This document shows positions 13,501 to 28,500 of a DNA stretch of 60,000 bases, in pieces. Both the position numbers and the translations under genes were made by a program. Origin of the DNA: Apostichopus japonicus (Eukaryota > Echinodermata > Holothuroidea > Aspidochirotida > Stichopodidae); assembly GCF_037975245.1 (NCBI RefSeq), contig NC_092576.1, forward strand, positions 1,564,501-1,624,500, written 5' to 3'. Position 1 is the first letter of the stretch. The number at the start of each line of letters is the position of its first letter. A model generated the notes under the pieces. The model was given only the letters and a program-made list of their open reading frames with translations. It made no database searches and had not been told where the DNA came from.

Positions 13501-16500
13501 TGCTGGGAGCCACCTCGAGACTTTGCGTCAACCCTGACCAGAAGCTGTTGACAGAGACATGGCCACTCTCCAAAGTCAAAGATCACTCCCTGATCGAATA
13601 GATTATACTGAGTGTCTCCTTTCACATGGAATTGCACCGTGACACATACAAACCCCTCCGCATTTCTTTTCAAATCTCCAGAAAGGAGCTCTTTATGATG
13701 TCGCTGTTTTCCTTTCAAGGACTTTACAGGAAAGTAGAATAGCTCATGTCTGCTATGCCAGAAAGATACTCTCTGTAGTTGTTTCTGGAAAAAAAGATAT
13801 ACAGTACACAAATGCAACCATAACCATAACCAGTCAGTGAATTAACTTTTAAAATAATCACCTATTTTGTAAGCACCTATCTTTACCTCATACTACCTAT
13901 ACTACAGGCCACATTTCATGGTATGCTGAACATACCTTTACAGTAGCTAAACAGAATTTTGTTCATGTAACGTACAGTATCACTTCAAATCTTGTTCAAT
14001 AAACACTCAAATTTAGTTTGATGTGCAGTTAAGTTGCATTTTACATTTGATCCACTTGATTCAATTATATAGCAGCTTGTGACACATGTTTTTGTTGTTT
14101 TTCTTATTTTTGATGTTTAGTCTTGTACAATGGTTACTTTTGGTTCACTGTATCTTGTAGAGCGAGCAGTCCTGGAAATTATTCCTTACATTAATACTTA
14201 ACGAAAGTGAACTAGCAATGCTACGGATACACAGTCAAAGACCTTACTAGATGAAGAACAGGGTGTAATATTTACTGAATGTTATTACAAATCCAAATTC
14301 CAAGGCTTCAGTCAAATACATAAATGTACTGATTAATGATGAGAACGATCCAGCTGTATGTGTTGAAGTTAAGTGTCCTTGGAAGGTAACAGCAATACCA
14401 GATAAAAGCAAAAATGCAATTTAAATGCATATAGAGGTTTCATAATATAATCTGGTGCATCTTATACTAACCTGCTAGCTGAAGGTTCCTTCCACATGAT
14501 AACATGCTGTCAAGGTGTCCACAGATTGCTCTTTCACCAACATGACATTACAAGAAATCCATATACAGGACATAAATGATACCTTAATCTTTTCTTCTTT
14601 GACATTTTGTTTTCATTAATTTTGAAGACTATGACCTCTGCATGATGACCTCAAATAACTTTGATCTCCAATAAAGGCAATATGGTTAATCTACCCATCT
14701 ACATACTAGATATGGGACACTGTAAAGTCTCGCCTGAGAAATTGTCTTTAACAAGGTGTGCAGACTTTGACTGCTGATGGGCTCAAAATAACATAGACCT
14801 AGTTTACATAAATGCAAATTTGAATTCAACAACTCAATATGAGTCTTCACATATATCTTTAACATGGGATAGATCTAAGTACCACTTCTGAGATATCATA
14901 TTTACTTTCAGGTCAAATTTCTATACTCAAACTGGGACATCTGCAAACCAAGTGGGAGTTTCAAACTTTGCCCTCAACTTAGCACTGATCTATCCAAGAT
15001 TAATGTATGTCGTCCAGTTACAGAGTTGTTGACAATTGACATTTTATAATCATGGACATTAAAATATGAATCTAAGAGACTGACTTCGGTCAGCTTGAGG
15101 CTTTGTTAAGCTAAATGGCTTCTTCGCGAGTTCCTGCTTGCAGGAGGATCTAAAATACATACATACAATACATACAATAAGGTTTATATACTCAATATGT
15201 GCAGCATCTAAAAGTTAACAAAGATAAAGAGTTCATGCAGGTACCATTTTAAGTATTTTAAAAACTCACTCCTTTACACTTGACTCGAAATGTCCAAGTA
15301 TGTTTTAAATGTCCCTTCTTTGTTATGATCACAGACAATTTATCATCACACTGGATCTCCACATCCGGCAAGGACATTTTAATCTGTTAAGGGTTAAAAA
15401 GTCATATATGTTTTCATTTTACAATTAATCGTAATTCGGATCAAAACAAGTTCTCGGATTTGAGGAGAATTGCCACTTTGTCATGTTAACTTGACACTTC
15501 ATGAGGTTGCAAAACCCTGAATGTGTCTTCATATATCCCACCCTTTCTACCATAGCTTACCATCTTACAGCTGCATAATTGTTACATAAATTCAAACCAG
15601 AAAGCCAACAGACAAATTTTGTTAGAGAACAATTATGGTCAACTACACACAAGGTTCTTGTACTCAATAAGGTGAATCTACATACCGAGTAAAAAATTAA
15701 ACCAAGCTATCATGTACACTGTCAAGTTCCCTTTTTGAAATATATTCTCTTTACAAAGTTTACAGACTTTGACCTCTATTGACCTCAGATGACCTTGGAG
15801 TACTACTAATTTCAAATAACATTCTTGTGTTTACCAAGCGAAATCTATATATACCAAATATGATGTTAAACCAAGCTGCACTTTTTGCGATTCCTTGTTT
15901 ATATGGGGCATCACATACACACACACTCACACAGTTGTGATATCGTAATGTCATAGGTTCCTTTTGCCTCACTTTCGGCAAGGCAACCAACACGGTGACC
16001 ACATGCCAGTTATTTTTTCTTGTATCCTTACATGTTCATTAGACACTTCTGCCAAGATCGATTTTCGTGTGGCACACTTTTCCGTCACACCTGCATTTGA
16101 AAGAAAATAAAAACACGACGGTCAAGCCTGCCTATAGGAAAACAGTCCACCTCAAATTCACTCGAGCATTAATAATTGTTACTTGATAGCATAAACTACC
16201 CCAAGTACTGCCATTAGGATTCATCCTTGAGCGCACCTAATTAATTGACCAGCCACCGTATGATTGTAAATACAAGTGATCTAATGGCCAGCACTACTTT
16301 CCTATATGAAGACAGATATGGCTTGACCACTGATATAGTACACTATGTTTAATCATGAATTTGTGCAGAGGAGCATTCAGTATGGCTAGCATATAAAAGA
16401 ACTTTGGTAGATATTCAATCTCCCCTGTTTTTTTGCAAAAAAATGGGGACTTGGTGGTATATGCTAGAGGCAGGGAAGATCGTAAGGAAGTAGTTATCAT

Positions 16501-19500
16501 GCTGTCTCATGCACTGATCAAAACACCTGAAGGTTTCAACTTGTTACGAGACTATGCAATAACTAAAATATCCATTTCTTTTTATTTTACTTTTCTTATT
16601 CTAAATTCACAATTCATTGCCATTTCAAAGTATATACATGTATATATACAAACAAATATACACACAGGTGTGTTTCAGACTGAGGACCCCATTGTTTTTT
16701 CCATTGTTCAAATCCACAAACCCTTACCTTAACAATACCACTGAACAATTGAATTCTTCTGAGGATGTGATTCTTTGAAATGGCATAAGAGGACTTGGAA
16801 TACCTTTGTTCAAGTCCTCAGTCAGAATGCAAATCATGTGCACTTACTCACACTTTACACAGTGTCTTTACGCAGACATTTCATGTTCATGTCATGGTCC
16901 AGCAAATAAAAATAAAAAGGAGTGCAGGTTAAGATTCAACATCTAGTCCACTTTTTTTTTATATGTTCTGCAACTCTTTAGCCTATATATGAAAATGAAT
17001 GTTCAAAGACTTCCTGGAAACAATCATATTCTTAATAATGCTCAGTATTACCTTTTATATTACTGAGCTTGTAACATGTATATGAACTCGTCCTGGCAGT
17101 CAAAGTATTTCTTTCTTTTTGTAACATTGTCTGTCTGACAATAAACATATTAACACTAAAACTCTTCCTACGGTCATCCTCCATACAGGTATTTTACCTT
17201 CCATTTGCTGAAGACAGTCTTCTATTTTGGGTCTCCCATAAGGATTTTTGTCCAACATTTGGATGAGTAATGTCTTGCACTCTTCTGGAAAATCTTCCAA
17301 GTGATCAAGAATAAACTTTCCATATTTTTGGTTAATATGAAGATCTGTTGGTTTTTTCATGTAAGGGAATGTTGCTTCAAATGGATGATGACCCTTGGAC
17401 AAAATGTAGTACATCAGAAAGGCAGCAACCTGAAGTGTTGACGTAAATATATATTTCATAAGATCGTAGCATTTTTTGTCTCTCTTTCATCATTTGAGCA
17501 TATGAGCCATGAATTTAATTACACCAACATACTTGTAATCAGCTGATGAGTCAATTGCAAAAAGTATGAAGCTCAAGAAAGGTTCTGTAAATAAAGATCT
17601 GAAAGTAATATGTTTGTACCAATAAAATAACCTGCACAAAAATATATTTAGTGTTGAATTTGCCTGGTGTACTGAAATCAAACCATCAATTTCATAATTA
17701 CTTTCATTAGTCTTGATAACAGTGAAATAGCATGAGACAGTGGAGGGTAGGGGGGTGAAAATCAAAGTTATCATAACCATACACGCTGAGGACACATAAC
17801 TGTGAATGTAAGGTTAAACACTTCAATAAATTTGCTCATTTTAGAATCACAAAACTGCAGTACAAAATATTCATGCAATATTATTGATTAAACTAGTAAT
17901 TCACAAACGATTCATTTTTTTGAACTGAAACCAAGACAGAAATTCAATAAACGACAATCGTCAAATCACAGTTATAACTTTCAACGTTGTTCATTTCATC
18001 GTGTACGTCTGTTCACTTAAAGTTGGCTCAACGATATTCTAACAGTTCTAACAGTTATAATCCGAGTGGCCGATGGTTGCCGACTCTTCAATAAAACACT
18101 GACCTCATCATTCTGGACGAGTCCAAACCATTTTTTCTTCACATGAAAGTCTGCAGATCTATTTTCACTGTTAAGGCTTAGTATATTGACTATCTATCAT
18201 CTTTATAAGAAAAGGCAAAGAATATACAAGAAAAATGGTGAAGTAAATTTCACTTGGTGTCTTACTTGGACATCTGAAGCCTTCTTGTAATTAGCTGTGT
18301 CTTCTTCTGCATCACAACATTCAGAGGCCAACCAGCACTGAGTTCCCATAGCGTTTGTGACGAGTGTAGTTTGCCCTGATAAGTTCCTGCTTATGCCAAA
18401 GTCTCCCAAAAATGCTTCTCCTTGGCCTGTAATATAGTGCAAAGACAGCAATTTAAATCAAGAAAACTAGATCCTCACAGCTTTCTCTAATGAAGTTGTA
18501 ATATAAGTAGGCTACAAGTAATCTTTCCGTTAGCATAGTAAGGGGATGGGAGAAGGGGGAGGTAGGTGGGTGGCAGAAGCCACGCCACAAAAGAGTGATC
18601 AATGAAAAGTATTTAAAAATTTAATTGCTCATAGATGGATTGGAATCAACTTTGTAAATCACATTCCACCACAATATTTTACCACATGGCATTATTTATC
18701 ACACTTTTATAATATGAGAATGGGACAATTCATTAAAAATGGCAATACCAGCATTTCAGATTGACCATACCCAATCAATTTACAAATGTGTTAATTGGTA
18801 AAGCTGCAGGACTCAACTTGAAGCAACGACCAACTTATCATAACTGCAATTAAAGTATGAATGCTTACTATTATGCCAAATATATGATTTCACCAAAACT
18901 TGATTCAATGTGGAATGCCAAGTAAACTACATGACTGTGGAACTTTTCAATGTTTAATCATTATAAGAAGAAAATGGTTGAACAATGTTACAAATACAAA
19001 ATTATGAAAACAAATTACACATTGTTCCTCAAGGCAATTATATCAAACTTTAAGTTGTGGTTTGTCAAAGTAGAAGTACTTTGTATGGAATGAAGATTTC
19101 ACACAACAAGTGATTAGGTTCAAACTTCAACAGTTCATCTCATAGAAACTGCCAGTACTACTGAAACCTCATACAACAAGCACATTTTCATTTTCACTTC
19201 AATTCCTTCATGATTTGAAATGATCTACCTTTTATGGGATTTAATATCAAACAGCACATTTGACATTTCATGGTCAAAGTTTCCATGTTATTGAATTATT
19301 AAGCCTTATAGAAAGCTAAGGGTTCACCCAACTTAACCAAGCTCCCAAACCTCCCCCCCCCCCCCCCGCCCACCAACACACACAAATCGCTCTCTATCTA
19401 CATCAGTGAAGCATGCAGGAAAAGACCACCATGTGTAATAAAAATCCCTTACTTATCAAGACATTGCTTGGCTTCAAGTCACGATGAATAATACCCAAAT

Positions 19501-22500
19501 CGTGTAAGCCCTTCAAGCCATTGAGGATGTCCAGACAAAGCTTGATCTGTTGGGGCTGTGAAAGCGATGAGCTATCGGGATTTTCGATGAGGTAGGTCAA
19601 GTCATGCTCACACAGTGGAGTGACCACATAGTAATGACGTCTATATTCCTCAATGCAGGATATCTTTAGGACATTATTCAGATCTCTGTCCTTCATCTTC
19701 TCGTACAGCTCTTTCTCTTTCTGAAGAGACTGTTTGGGCAGCTCCTTCACTGCTACATAGTCATCCTCATATTCTCCAATATAAATTAGAACATTGTGGC
19801 TGCCTTGAGCAATTATATCTTCTTCACTTTCCAAATAGCTGACTTTACCAACTTGCTCCACACATCCATCTTCCTTAGCTTTCTCTTCTAGATACTTTTC
19901 AATAAGGCCGTTCCACTTTGACTGGGGCAAAATAAAATGATTGGATATTTTTTTAAGCAACTTTCTTTGAAATGATAGCATATGGGTCAATAGTGACAAA
20001 AACTGAGTTTCTTATATATATGTCACCTATATCAGCTTTACATCAACCAATGCAAATGTTTTCAGCAGGCAATTGGAGATCTCTTCTGACCTCTTCTTAA
20101 TTTACCTATAGAAACCTTCAGTGTTGTGAAATTCCATTGATGAACGTACACATAAAATCAAATATAGATAATAAGAAGTACCCCCTTCCCCAAGCAAAGT
20201 AGTGGTTGTTTGGCAGGGGTTCTAAATTTAAAAAAGGAAACAGGGAATTATTGGCTGAAGCAAATGACCAAAGAGAATCCTCACTTCTTATAACTTGAGT
20301 AATGAACAGTGTAGGCCAGTAGAGTGCTCTAGCCGAATGTCCCTATAGCCCACATCGTGAGATCAGACGCCTATATAAGTAAAAGCATAACGCTTGTTAT
20401 ATAGAGATCACTACCAAGTAGAGCTGAATACCGCAGTTAGGAGATAAACTTTTAATCGGGTGGTTAATGGTTCATATCTCATTCTAGCCAAAAAAAGTGG
20501 CTGGTCAAGTAAGTCTATCTGACAGACCGACTGAGCAAAACTCAATGGAAAAAATATACAGGACTTGCACAGCGTGATAAGACATTTATACAGAGCATTA
20601 TGTACTTGTAAATGATGTATGGTATGGAATTTATTCCAAATGGATGTTGTCTTAATTACATTTAATCAGCAGTTACAAATTTACAAAATTAAAAGTTAGG
20701 TCTGAACTGAGGAGCTGATGTAAGTAATTTTCAAGCCTAAAAAGGAAACATTTGCCAAAAAATTTGCACACCTTAAAGGTGGATTACTTGAAAAGGGGAA
20801 AAGAAACAACCATACAACTTAGCTTTTCTTTCTTTACTTTTTGTTAAAAAATTGCCATTATCAACACTAAGCCGATGCCTACATCATTCTTTAATCAATA
20901 ATCCCTACAGCTTAAGACTAACCTTCACATTGAATCTTGTAGACTTCTCCAAACAAAGTTGTTGTCTGTCAACATTCTTAATAACTTTCAGACGAGCGGC
21001 ATGACGTTCCTGCCATTCTTCAAGCTCACCTTTGGAGTGGGCATATGGACATTGACAATCATTTTTACACAGGCTCCCAGTTGACCTGAACATTTTCATA
21101 TAAAAGAAGTACATGAACAATTTTGCATTAACCAAAAATATTACAGGACTTTTGGTTTCTTGCCAGGTATGAGATCAATTGATGTAACACTGTTTATGTT
21201 TCAAGAATAGAACCATAGGTAAATCTACTCACTATGTACAAACCTCTGGTGACCTCAAATGACCTTTCACCACTAAAAGCAACAGGGTACCTGCACTTAA
21301 TAATATAAGGTTGAATCCACTATCAAGCGTGAAGTTCATCAAAGCTTTGATTTTGAATTAATTGTTCTCAAATTGATAGACTTTGACCTCTAATGACCTC
21401 AAAACCTTTGAACTATGTAAAACAATAGGGTTTGCTTTTGTGATTGTATTTACAAAGTTTTCCGATTTTGACAGCTGCAAACACAATATAGCGTTGGGTT
21501 GTTGCAGTTTTTAAAGTGGATCTACACATCACGTATTAAGTTCATTTTAGTTTGGCTTTTAAAGTTTACAAGATTAAATTGTTTCAGACTTTCACCAGCT
21601 ATGGTAACCTAAAATTAACATTGATGTTCACAGAAATAAAAATCTTCTTGTACTCAATTAGATGGATTAATGTACCCATTATGAAGTTCATATAAGCTTT
21701 GCTTTTGGAATTATAATGGTTACAATGTGTTTACAGACTTTGACCTCTATGTACCTTATTTAACCTTTGGTCTCTGCAGGAACAATAGGGCCAGCAATCA
21801 ATAAGGTGGATCCTCATGCCAAGTATGAAGTGTATCCAAGCATTATTTTTGGAGGTTTGGTGTTGAAAAAGTTTTCAGACTTTGACCTGTGTTATCTCAA
21901 ATGACCTTTGAGCTTTACTAAAACAATAGAGTTATTGTACTCAATAATGTGCATCCACATGCACATTTGATGTTCACCTACCATATAGTTTCTGAGTTAC
22001 TTGAAACAAGGCCTCAATTACACATACACATTTGCACACATGCCATTGCTATCCCATGGTTTCAAAACAATTGTTATATCTACCTTTCAGGGTGTACAAT
22101 CAGAAAATCAGATTTCTTACAAAGGAAACGCTTGAAGGGGTGGATATAACAATGCTTCTTGACTTTCTGACATAGTTTAAGGGCTACACCATTGACTTGG
22201 TATATGACACTCTGGTTCAAATTTTTATATTATCAAAAAAAAGAAATTATATGGCAAAAACACTTACAAATAATCTGGACAATACATGAACTTTCCATTT
22301 GTTATGGTCGATAGCGGTTCACGATACTTCCAAGGGCGGTCACCATCTTTGACGACTATTTTCTCTTTGTGACCAGCTGTCTGTATGTGATATGTATGTT
22401 GCTCTGCTTCCTGGAAAACTACTTTGCAATAGTCACAGAAAAATGGGCTGTCTTGGAAATCAGAGATCCTTGTATCTATGTTATAAAAAAAAAGACAGTT

Positions 22501-25500
22501 TTAAGACAAAAATTTTATCGAGAAAAGTCAAAGTTAATTGAAAAATATCAACATTCCAAGAAGAATGTCTTCCAACATCTCAAAACTCTGTAATGAAATG
22601 GCAAACAGAGCATTGTAGAACTAACATTTCTCTGGCTGATATGGAATGAAGCCCACACAATGGTTATCATACAATCAAAGGAAAAAAGGTTGTCATCAGT
22701 AAAGAATACAAAATTGCGATGTTTGTGAAGGTGGAAAACAAATATAAATTGCAATATTGTACAAAGTAAGACCGTGCTAGTATCAAAATGATCTAATTCG
22801 AAATTTCAAAAGTAGCTCTAATTAATTGCAAATCACTGGCAAAGGGGCTTTCAGGTTGCTTTATGGGTGCTATCCCAGGTGCATGGGAGAGGGGGGCTGA
22901 GTGTTAAAAGCACCATCATTGGGAGACAAAATTACCTCTCCCCATGTCCCCCTCCTCCTAGATGCTGCCATGGTTTCATTACCTTGTTTCTTACTCTACA
23001 TGGTGTTGTTTGGAGGTGTTTTGAGAAAACAACCCATTAATCCAATTGAAATGGGTACCCCTTGTAATGTCAGCCAATTTAGGGTTTGGGAGTAATAAGA
23101 AAGATATAAATATATATATATATAACCAAGCATGGAAAGCACAGACGAGGACCATTATATCTGTTTAGAATGCTATGTTGTTGGAATGTATGAGCACTAT
23201 GGTATAGTCTGCTTGGTACTTTTGAAATTATACCTAGTTATTAAAAACTTTGCAAGGGGTAAACATGTAATATTTACCTTTGAAATAAATTTCCAAGGCA
23301 GTAACAGACTGTTCATCAAGTAAAATTTTCAACTGCAGTGAGGTCGATTCCTCCTCTACACACATGACATCAAAAAAGATTTCCTGAAGTACTCCTGCAA
23401 GCACTCCATTCCAAACATCTATTTGAAGTTCATGGAGGTAATCAAGCGAGGATATTCTGAGATGGAGCTGAAGTTGATCACCGGATATCTCAACAAGATC
23501 ACCATTATACAGTTTTATGAACAAAATCACAAGTTCACTGAGATGGTCTTGATACTCTGATGATTCCTGCCAAATCTTCTGCTTTAGGAATTCCAACTGT
23601 TGTGAGCATCTTTGCTGTACATTGCTAGCTGCTATTGTGTCATCAATCCATACTGTCAAAACTAAGAAATAAGTGAAGGTCATTAACAAACTAACCAGAA
23701 AGTTAGTTGGCGTTGTGAAAACTTGCAATTTGATCAATATCCTCCATAACTATCTGACCTATGTAGAGCAAGTGAAGTGAAATTTGTCCAAGAATTAAGT
23801 GAGATCAAGAAGAGATCAGAGATTTCCAGCTATAATCAGTAGCATTCACTTGTGGGCATCAACCATTCAATCCACTGGTAAGGATTTTACAATAAAGAAT
23901 TTTTATTCTAAAATGTCTCAATGTCCAGAAAAACAGTCTTCCTATGTAAAATATGGAAAGATAGATGTATGAGCAATGGACATTTTCTTTTACCAATTTT
24001 TGAGCTAGCAAATCAGCTCTACCACCAATCATTCCTTTGACAATTGCTATTAAAGAATGAGAGTTGCATCACATCATTTACACACTGTGAAATATTTTCA
24101 CAACGTACTGCCAAAGTCAAAGTTATGTAGTATAAATCACAGAGAATAAGGCCAATTTGAGACCATTTGATATAACCTGTTGACCTCATGATGATACCTA
24201 GAGTGTGAAACTGATAATGGCCACTTGAGTGTGGTTTAAAACACCCAATATAATTGAGGGTATCAACTCTTTGTAGCAGATTTCATTTCCTGGATGACTG
24301 TATGTATTGTCGAAGACATATTTTAAAGAGCCCTTCACAAATCTACACTGAACTGAAAGTGATTAATTGTAGCTTTAATTTTTAGTTCTCATGTTTTTCT
24401 GACGTTTTCAATGTTTTCAGACGTTTAGACCTGCAAACCTCATGTAACCTACGACATTCAAACAGCAATCACTCACCAAGCTGGATCTACATACCAAGTA
24501 TGAAGTTCAACAAATATGTACATGACGTCAAGCCTGCCATTGGAAAAACAGTCCTCCTCAATTCACTCAAGCATTGATAATTTGTTACTTGATAGCATAA
24601 ACTACCCCAAATACTGCCATTAGGATTTTTCTTTGAGCGCACCAATTAATTGACCAGCCACCATATGATTGTAAATACAAGTGCTATAATGGCCAGCACT
24701 ACTTTCCTGTGTGATACACAAATTTGGCTTGACCACTGAAATATTTCACTGTGTTTAATCATGAATTTGTGCAGAGGAGCGTTCAGTATAGCTAGCATTT
24801 CCTACTCAGGTACATATTCAAGCTCCTATTTTGACCAAAACCATGGGACTCAGGTGGCATTTGCTATAGGCAGGGAAGATCGTAATGTACTTTATGAGTT
24901 ATTTGTTTATACGTTTTCAGATTTTCACCTCTTTTGACCTCAAATACATTTGACAAATGAATAGGGTACTTGTACTCAATATGACAGATTCTCATATCAT
25001 GTTTGAATTTGATGCACATATTTCTAGTTACCCTGTGTGCACACACACGCCATCACCATCGCATAGATTCCTTTAGCATCCGGCAGGGAATAAATGAAAT
25101 GAACAAAGTATAGTATGAAATTTTTCCTGCAAGGTAATTAGCACATAAAATATTGAAGAACTCAGATTCCCCATGTGTGACATGGTTAATTCGCAGAAGA
25201 CATGGCAAAGGTCCTACCTGTCCTGCATAAGATTTGTGAGAGGAGTCCTACTTGTCGTGCATAAATTTGGTATGCAATATACATTTTGAGTAGTCAAATG
25301 AGAACTTAATTTCAGAATACATATAAAAAATGTGTTCCTTCAATTTCATCTGCCTTTCGCAAGCAGTTGTTTTCTTTTCAGATATATTTCCATATTGTTT
25401 TCTTAAAAGCCAACTAACATTACCCCTATCAACATAATGGACTAACCTACAAAGCTTCAAAGTACATGGACTATTGTATAGGGGGTTTAACAATTTCTGT

Positions 25501-28500
25501 GTTGAACACGAAATATTTTAACATTTAAAGACCTGTGAACTATATATTATCAACATTTACTAATTTAATGTATAGTGCGTCCACTTGCAATTTGAATTGT
25601 TCCTTTGATATTTTTGTTGTACCTGTTTAATGTTTCTTGCTATCATTGACACACAGTGCAGACCCTTCGATTTCAGTAATACAAACATCTCATACAAATG
25701 ATGGTCTAGTCCTCGCTGACCAAAGGATTTGTACCAATGAAGTCTTTGGCTTTGAGTACAGCATTTCTGTATGTTGCCATGTCAGACATATGTAACTGTA
25801 ATAGTAATTACCGACTTTGTGATCACATTAAAGTAATTGCAGACTTAAATCCGCACTCCCCTCCCCCACCCCCCACAAATTTGCAAGGTCGGTAAGAATG
25901 ATTCCACAGTTTTACCTTTTAGGAACCAACAATGACTTGGTAGTGGAAGTTACAAACTAGAATGTGCTTCAAATCACCTTCCTAATTTACAATGTGGTCA
26001 AATTTCATTACTACTCAAAAACACTATGGACTTATTCACACACAAAAAATGCTAAATGTCTGTCACATTCTTTTCAAACCGATGTTTTTGTGACTTGAAG
26101 TGCACTAGCAGTGTGGACGCTATGCTATATAGCTAGTCCAATCATTGTGATTGGTGCTCGAGCCTCTTTATGTTGAAAGATGTAGAGATGTGTATACACT
26201 GCATGGATGTAAGAAGGCGTTTTCAACGTTCATCAGTCCACTTGTTACATAATCACAGTTGAATATCAAATCAATTCCTTTCGCTTTATTTCCTGTGCTG
26301 CAATATATGAGCTGAAAGGGAGAGAAACATCTTCTGTAGCTCCTGTTGTTTCATCATAGAGACTTAAAAATTCAACTCGCCATTTCACTACTAATTGTGG
26401 CGTGTTAGCTCAGTGGTTAACACCAGTGCCTTTCAATCATAAGGTCCCCGGTTCGAGTCACTCCCAGATTAATGTATGTCGTCCAGTTACAGAGTTGTTG
26501 ACAGTTAACAATTCATAATCATGGACGTTAAATATGAATGTGAGAGACTGACTTAGGTCAGCTTGCGGCTTTGATAAGCCAATGAGGCTTCTTTGCGAGT
26601 TCCTGCTTGCAGGAGGATCTAATATACATACATATATACATACATACATACTAAGACTTTCTTTGGGGTTTTTTTTGTGAACTTGTTTTACATTCTGACT
26701 GAGGACAGCATTCTCAGAAGACCTCAGACATCATGTGAAAGGTGTTCTATGTCCACAGAAGAATTTTGTTGTTGAGGGTATTATTAAGGTTAAGGTACAT
26801 GGATTTCAACAATGAAAAAGGCAATGGGGTCCCAAGTCTGAATGCACCTGTTTGTAAATGTGTAGGCCTCACAAGAGGTGATGTGGGAATTATTCCCATC
26901 TCCAGTTGTCAAACAAAAGAGAACAATAGTCATCAGTTATACAGACAAAGCAATAGAATAAAGGGGAAATATCATGGGTTGTGTGGCTAATACAATAGAA
27001 ATACAACTGTGTGTATGTGTGGTGTTTTGGCTTGCACAAACAATATTTGATGTACTCAAAAGTACATGGAGGATGACTTTCATATTGGTAGGTATTGTAA
27101 TTGGTGAAGGTCAAAGGGAATTTGAGGTCAACAAAGGTCAAAGTTTGAAATCCTTGTTAATGCTCTAACAAAGTGAAGCTCCTACTTGGTATGTAGATTC
27201 CCCTGGTACAAGAACCCTGTTGTCATTGGTGGAAGACAAAATTCACTTCAGGTCAATGTAGGTCAAAGCCTGAACACCTAGTATAGCTTGCATAAACTTC
27301 ACATGGTATGTAGATCCACAATAAAGAGTACAAGCACCCTATTGAAATTAGTAGAGGTTGATTGTCACTTGATGTCAACAGAGTTTAAAGTCTATAAATC
27401 TTGTAAACAATGGAATCACAATTAACACAAAAAGTACAGCTGGAATAAACATCTGACATGGTCTGTGGATGCAACTTATTGCATTCAAGATCTCTTTTGT
27501 TTTCTATGGAGGTTAAAGGTCATATGAAGTCATCATAAGTCAAAGTCGGAAACTTTGTAGATATGACAACCTTATTAAGTGCAGTTTGCATTCAATGTTC
27601 TTGTTTCAAATTTGGCATTTAGAAATCACTAAGCATGTTCCTTTTGTAACACATCAAACTTACTTTTGCTCTTTATTCCTGTTAGTTGATAATTATCCTA
27701 AACGCTAATTAATGTAGCGATAAACATACCTCAGTCTACAATTTTACATACAGAATTCAAATATATGAAAGGGTTAAGGAAACATAGAACTGAACAGCAA
27801 AGAGAAGGACATACCTACAAGTGGTAGTTCACTTTCCTGTTCACAACAGGCTATTGGTTGTCTCGGTTGTTGTACATCCAATTTCTCAGGGAATGGATGT
27901 ATTCCAAATGTTATACCAACTGTGGGCTATAAAGAAACAAGAAAAGGACAAAAAAGCAGTTAAACATATGCCATAAAAAATATCACAAGTCAAAAAATAT
28001 TACAACAACTATCACATTTGTGCTTCTCTTCTAAGTAAATTATGAATGCTGTAATGTTTATTTACATCATTAACCTTGATTTATTATAGAAACAAGTCAC
28101 ATCAATGCCCTTTACCCTCCACCCCTCCCCTCCCCACACCATCAACCCCCACCCCAACTTTCCCTCTCTCCAAATAAAGTCATAGTGATTACAGACATAT
28201 CCTTCCGAATCGTAGAGAATCCTTATCCTTATTATCCCAATTTTTGGCACGATGCGAACCTTTTAACGTTCGAAAGGTCGGGTATGGCACTTTCTTTGTT
28301 CAGAGTCACTATCCTTCAAAGCTTTTTCACAGAAAGTCAACAGGGTCGGGCTATACTTGTAAACTGTAAAGATCTGAGAGAATGGATCGAGAGTGGCCGG
28401 TAAAATGGTAAAAACTCAACTTGTAAGCAACCATTGTCAGCTGTGTAGTCCCCAAATTCCTAGCCATCTTTCAATGCATTCTTCACTCATCTGTATTTGT

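Noticed and set aside
26399-26470. Functional tRNA gene
   Set aside because: A and B boxes are present, but the anticodon arm is poor and the unit continues into a SINE body with a (CATA)n tail repeated three more times.
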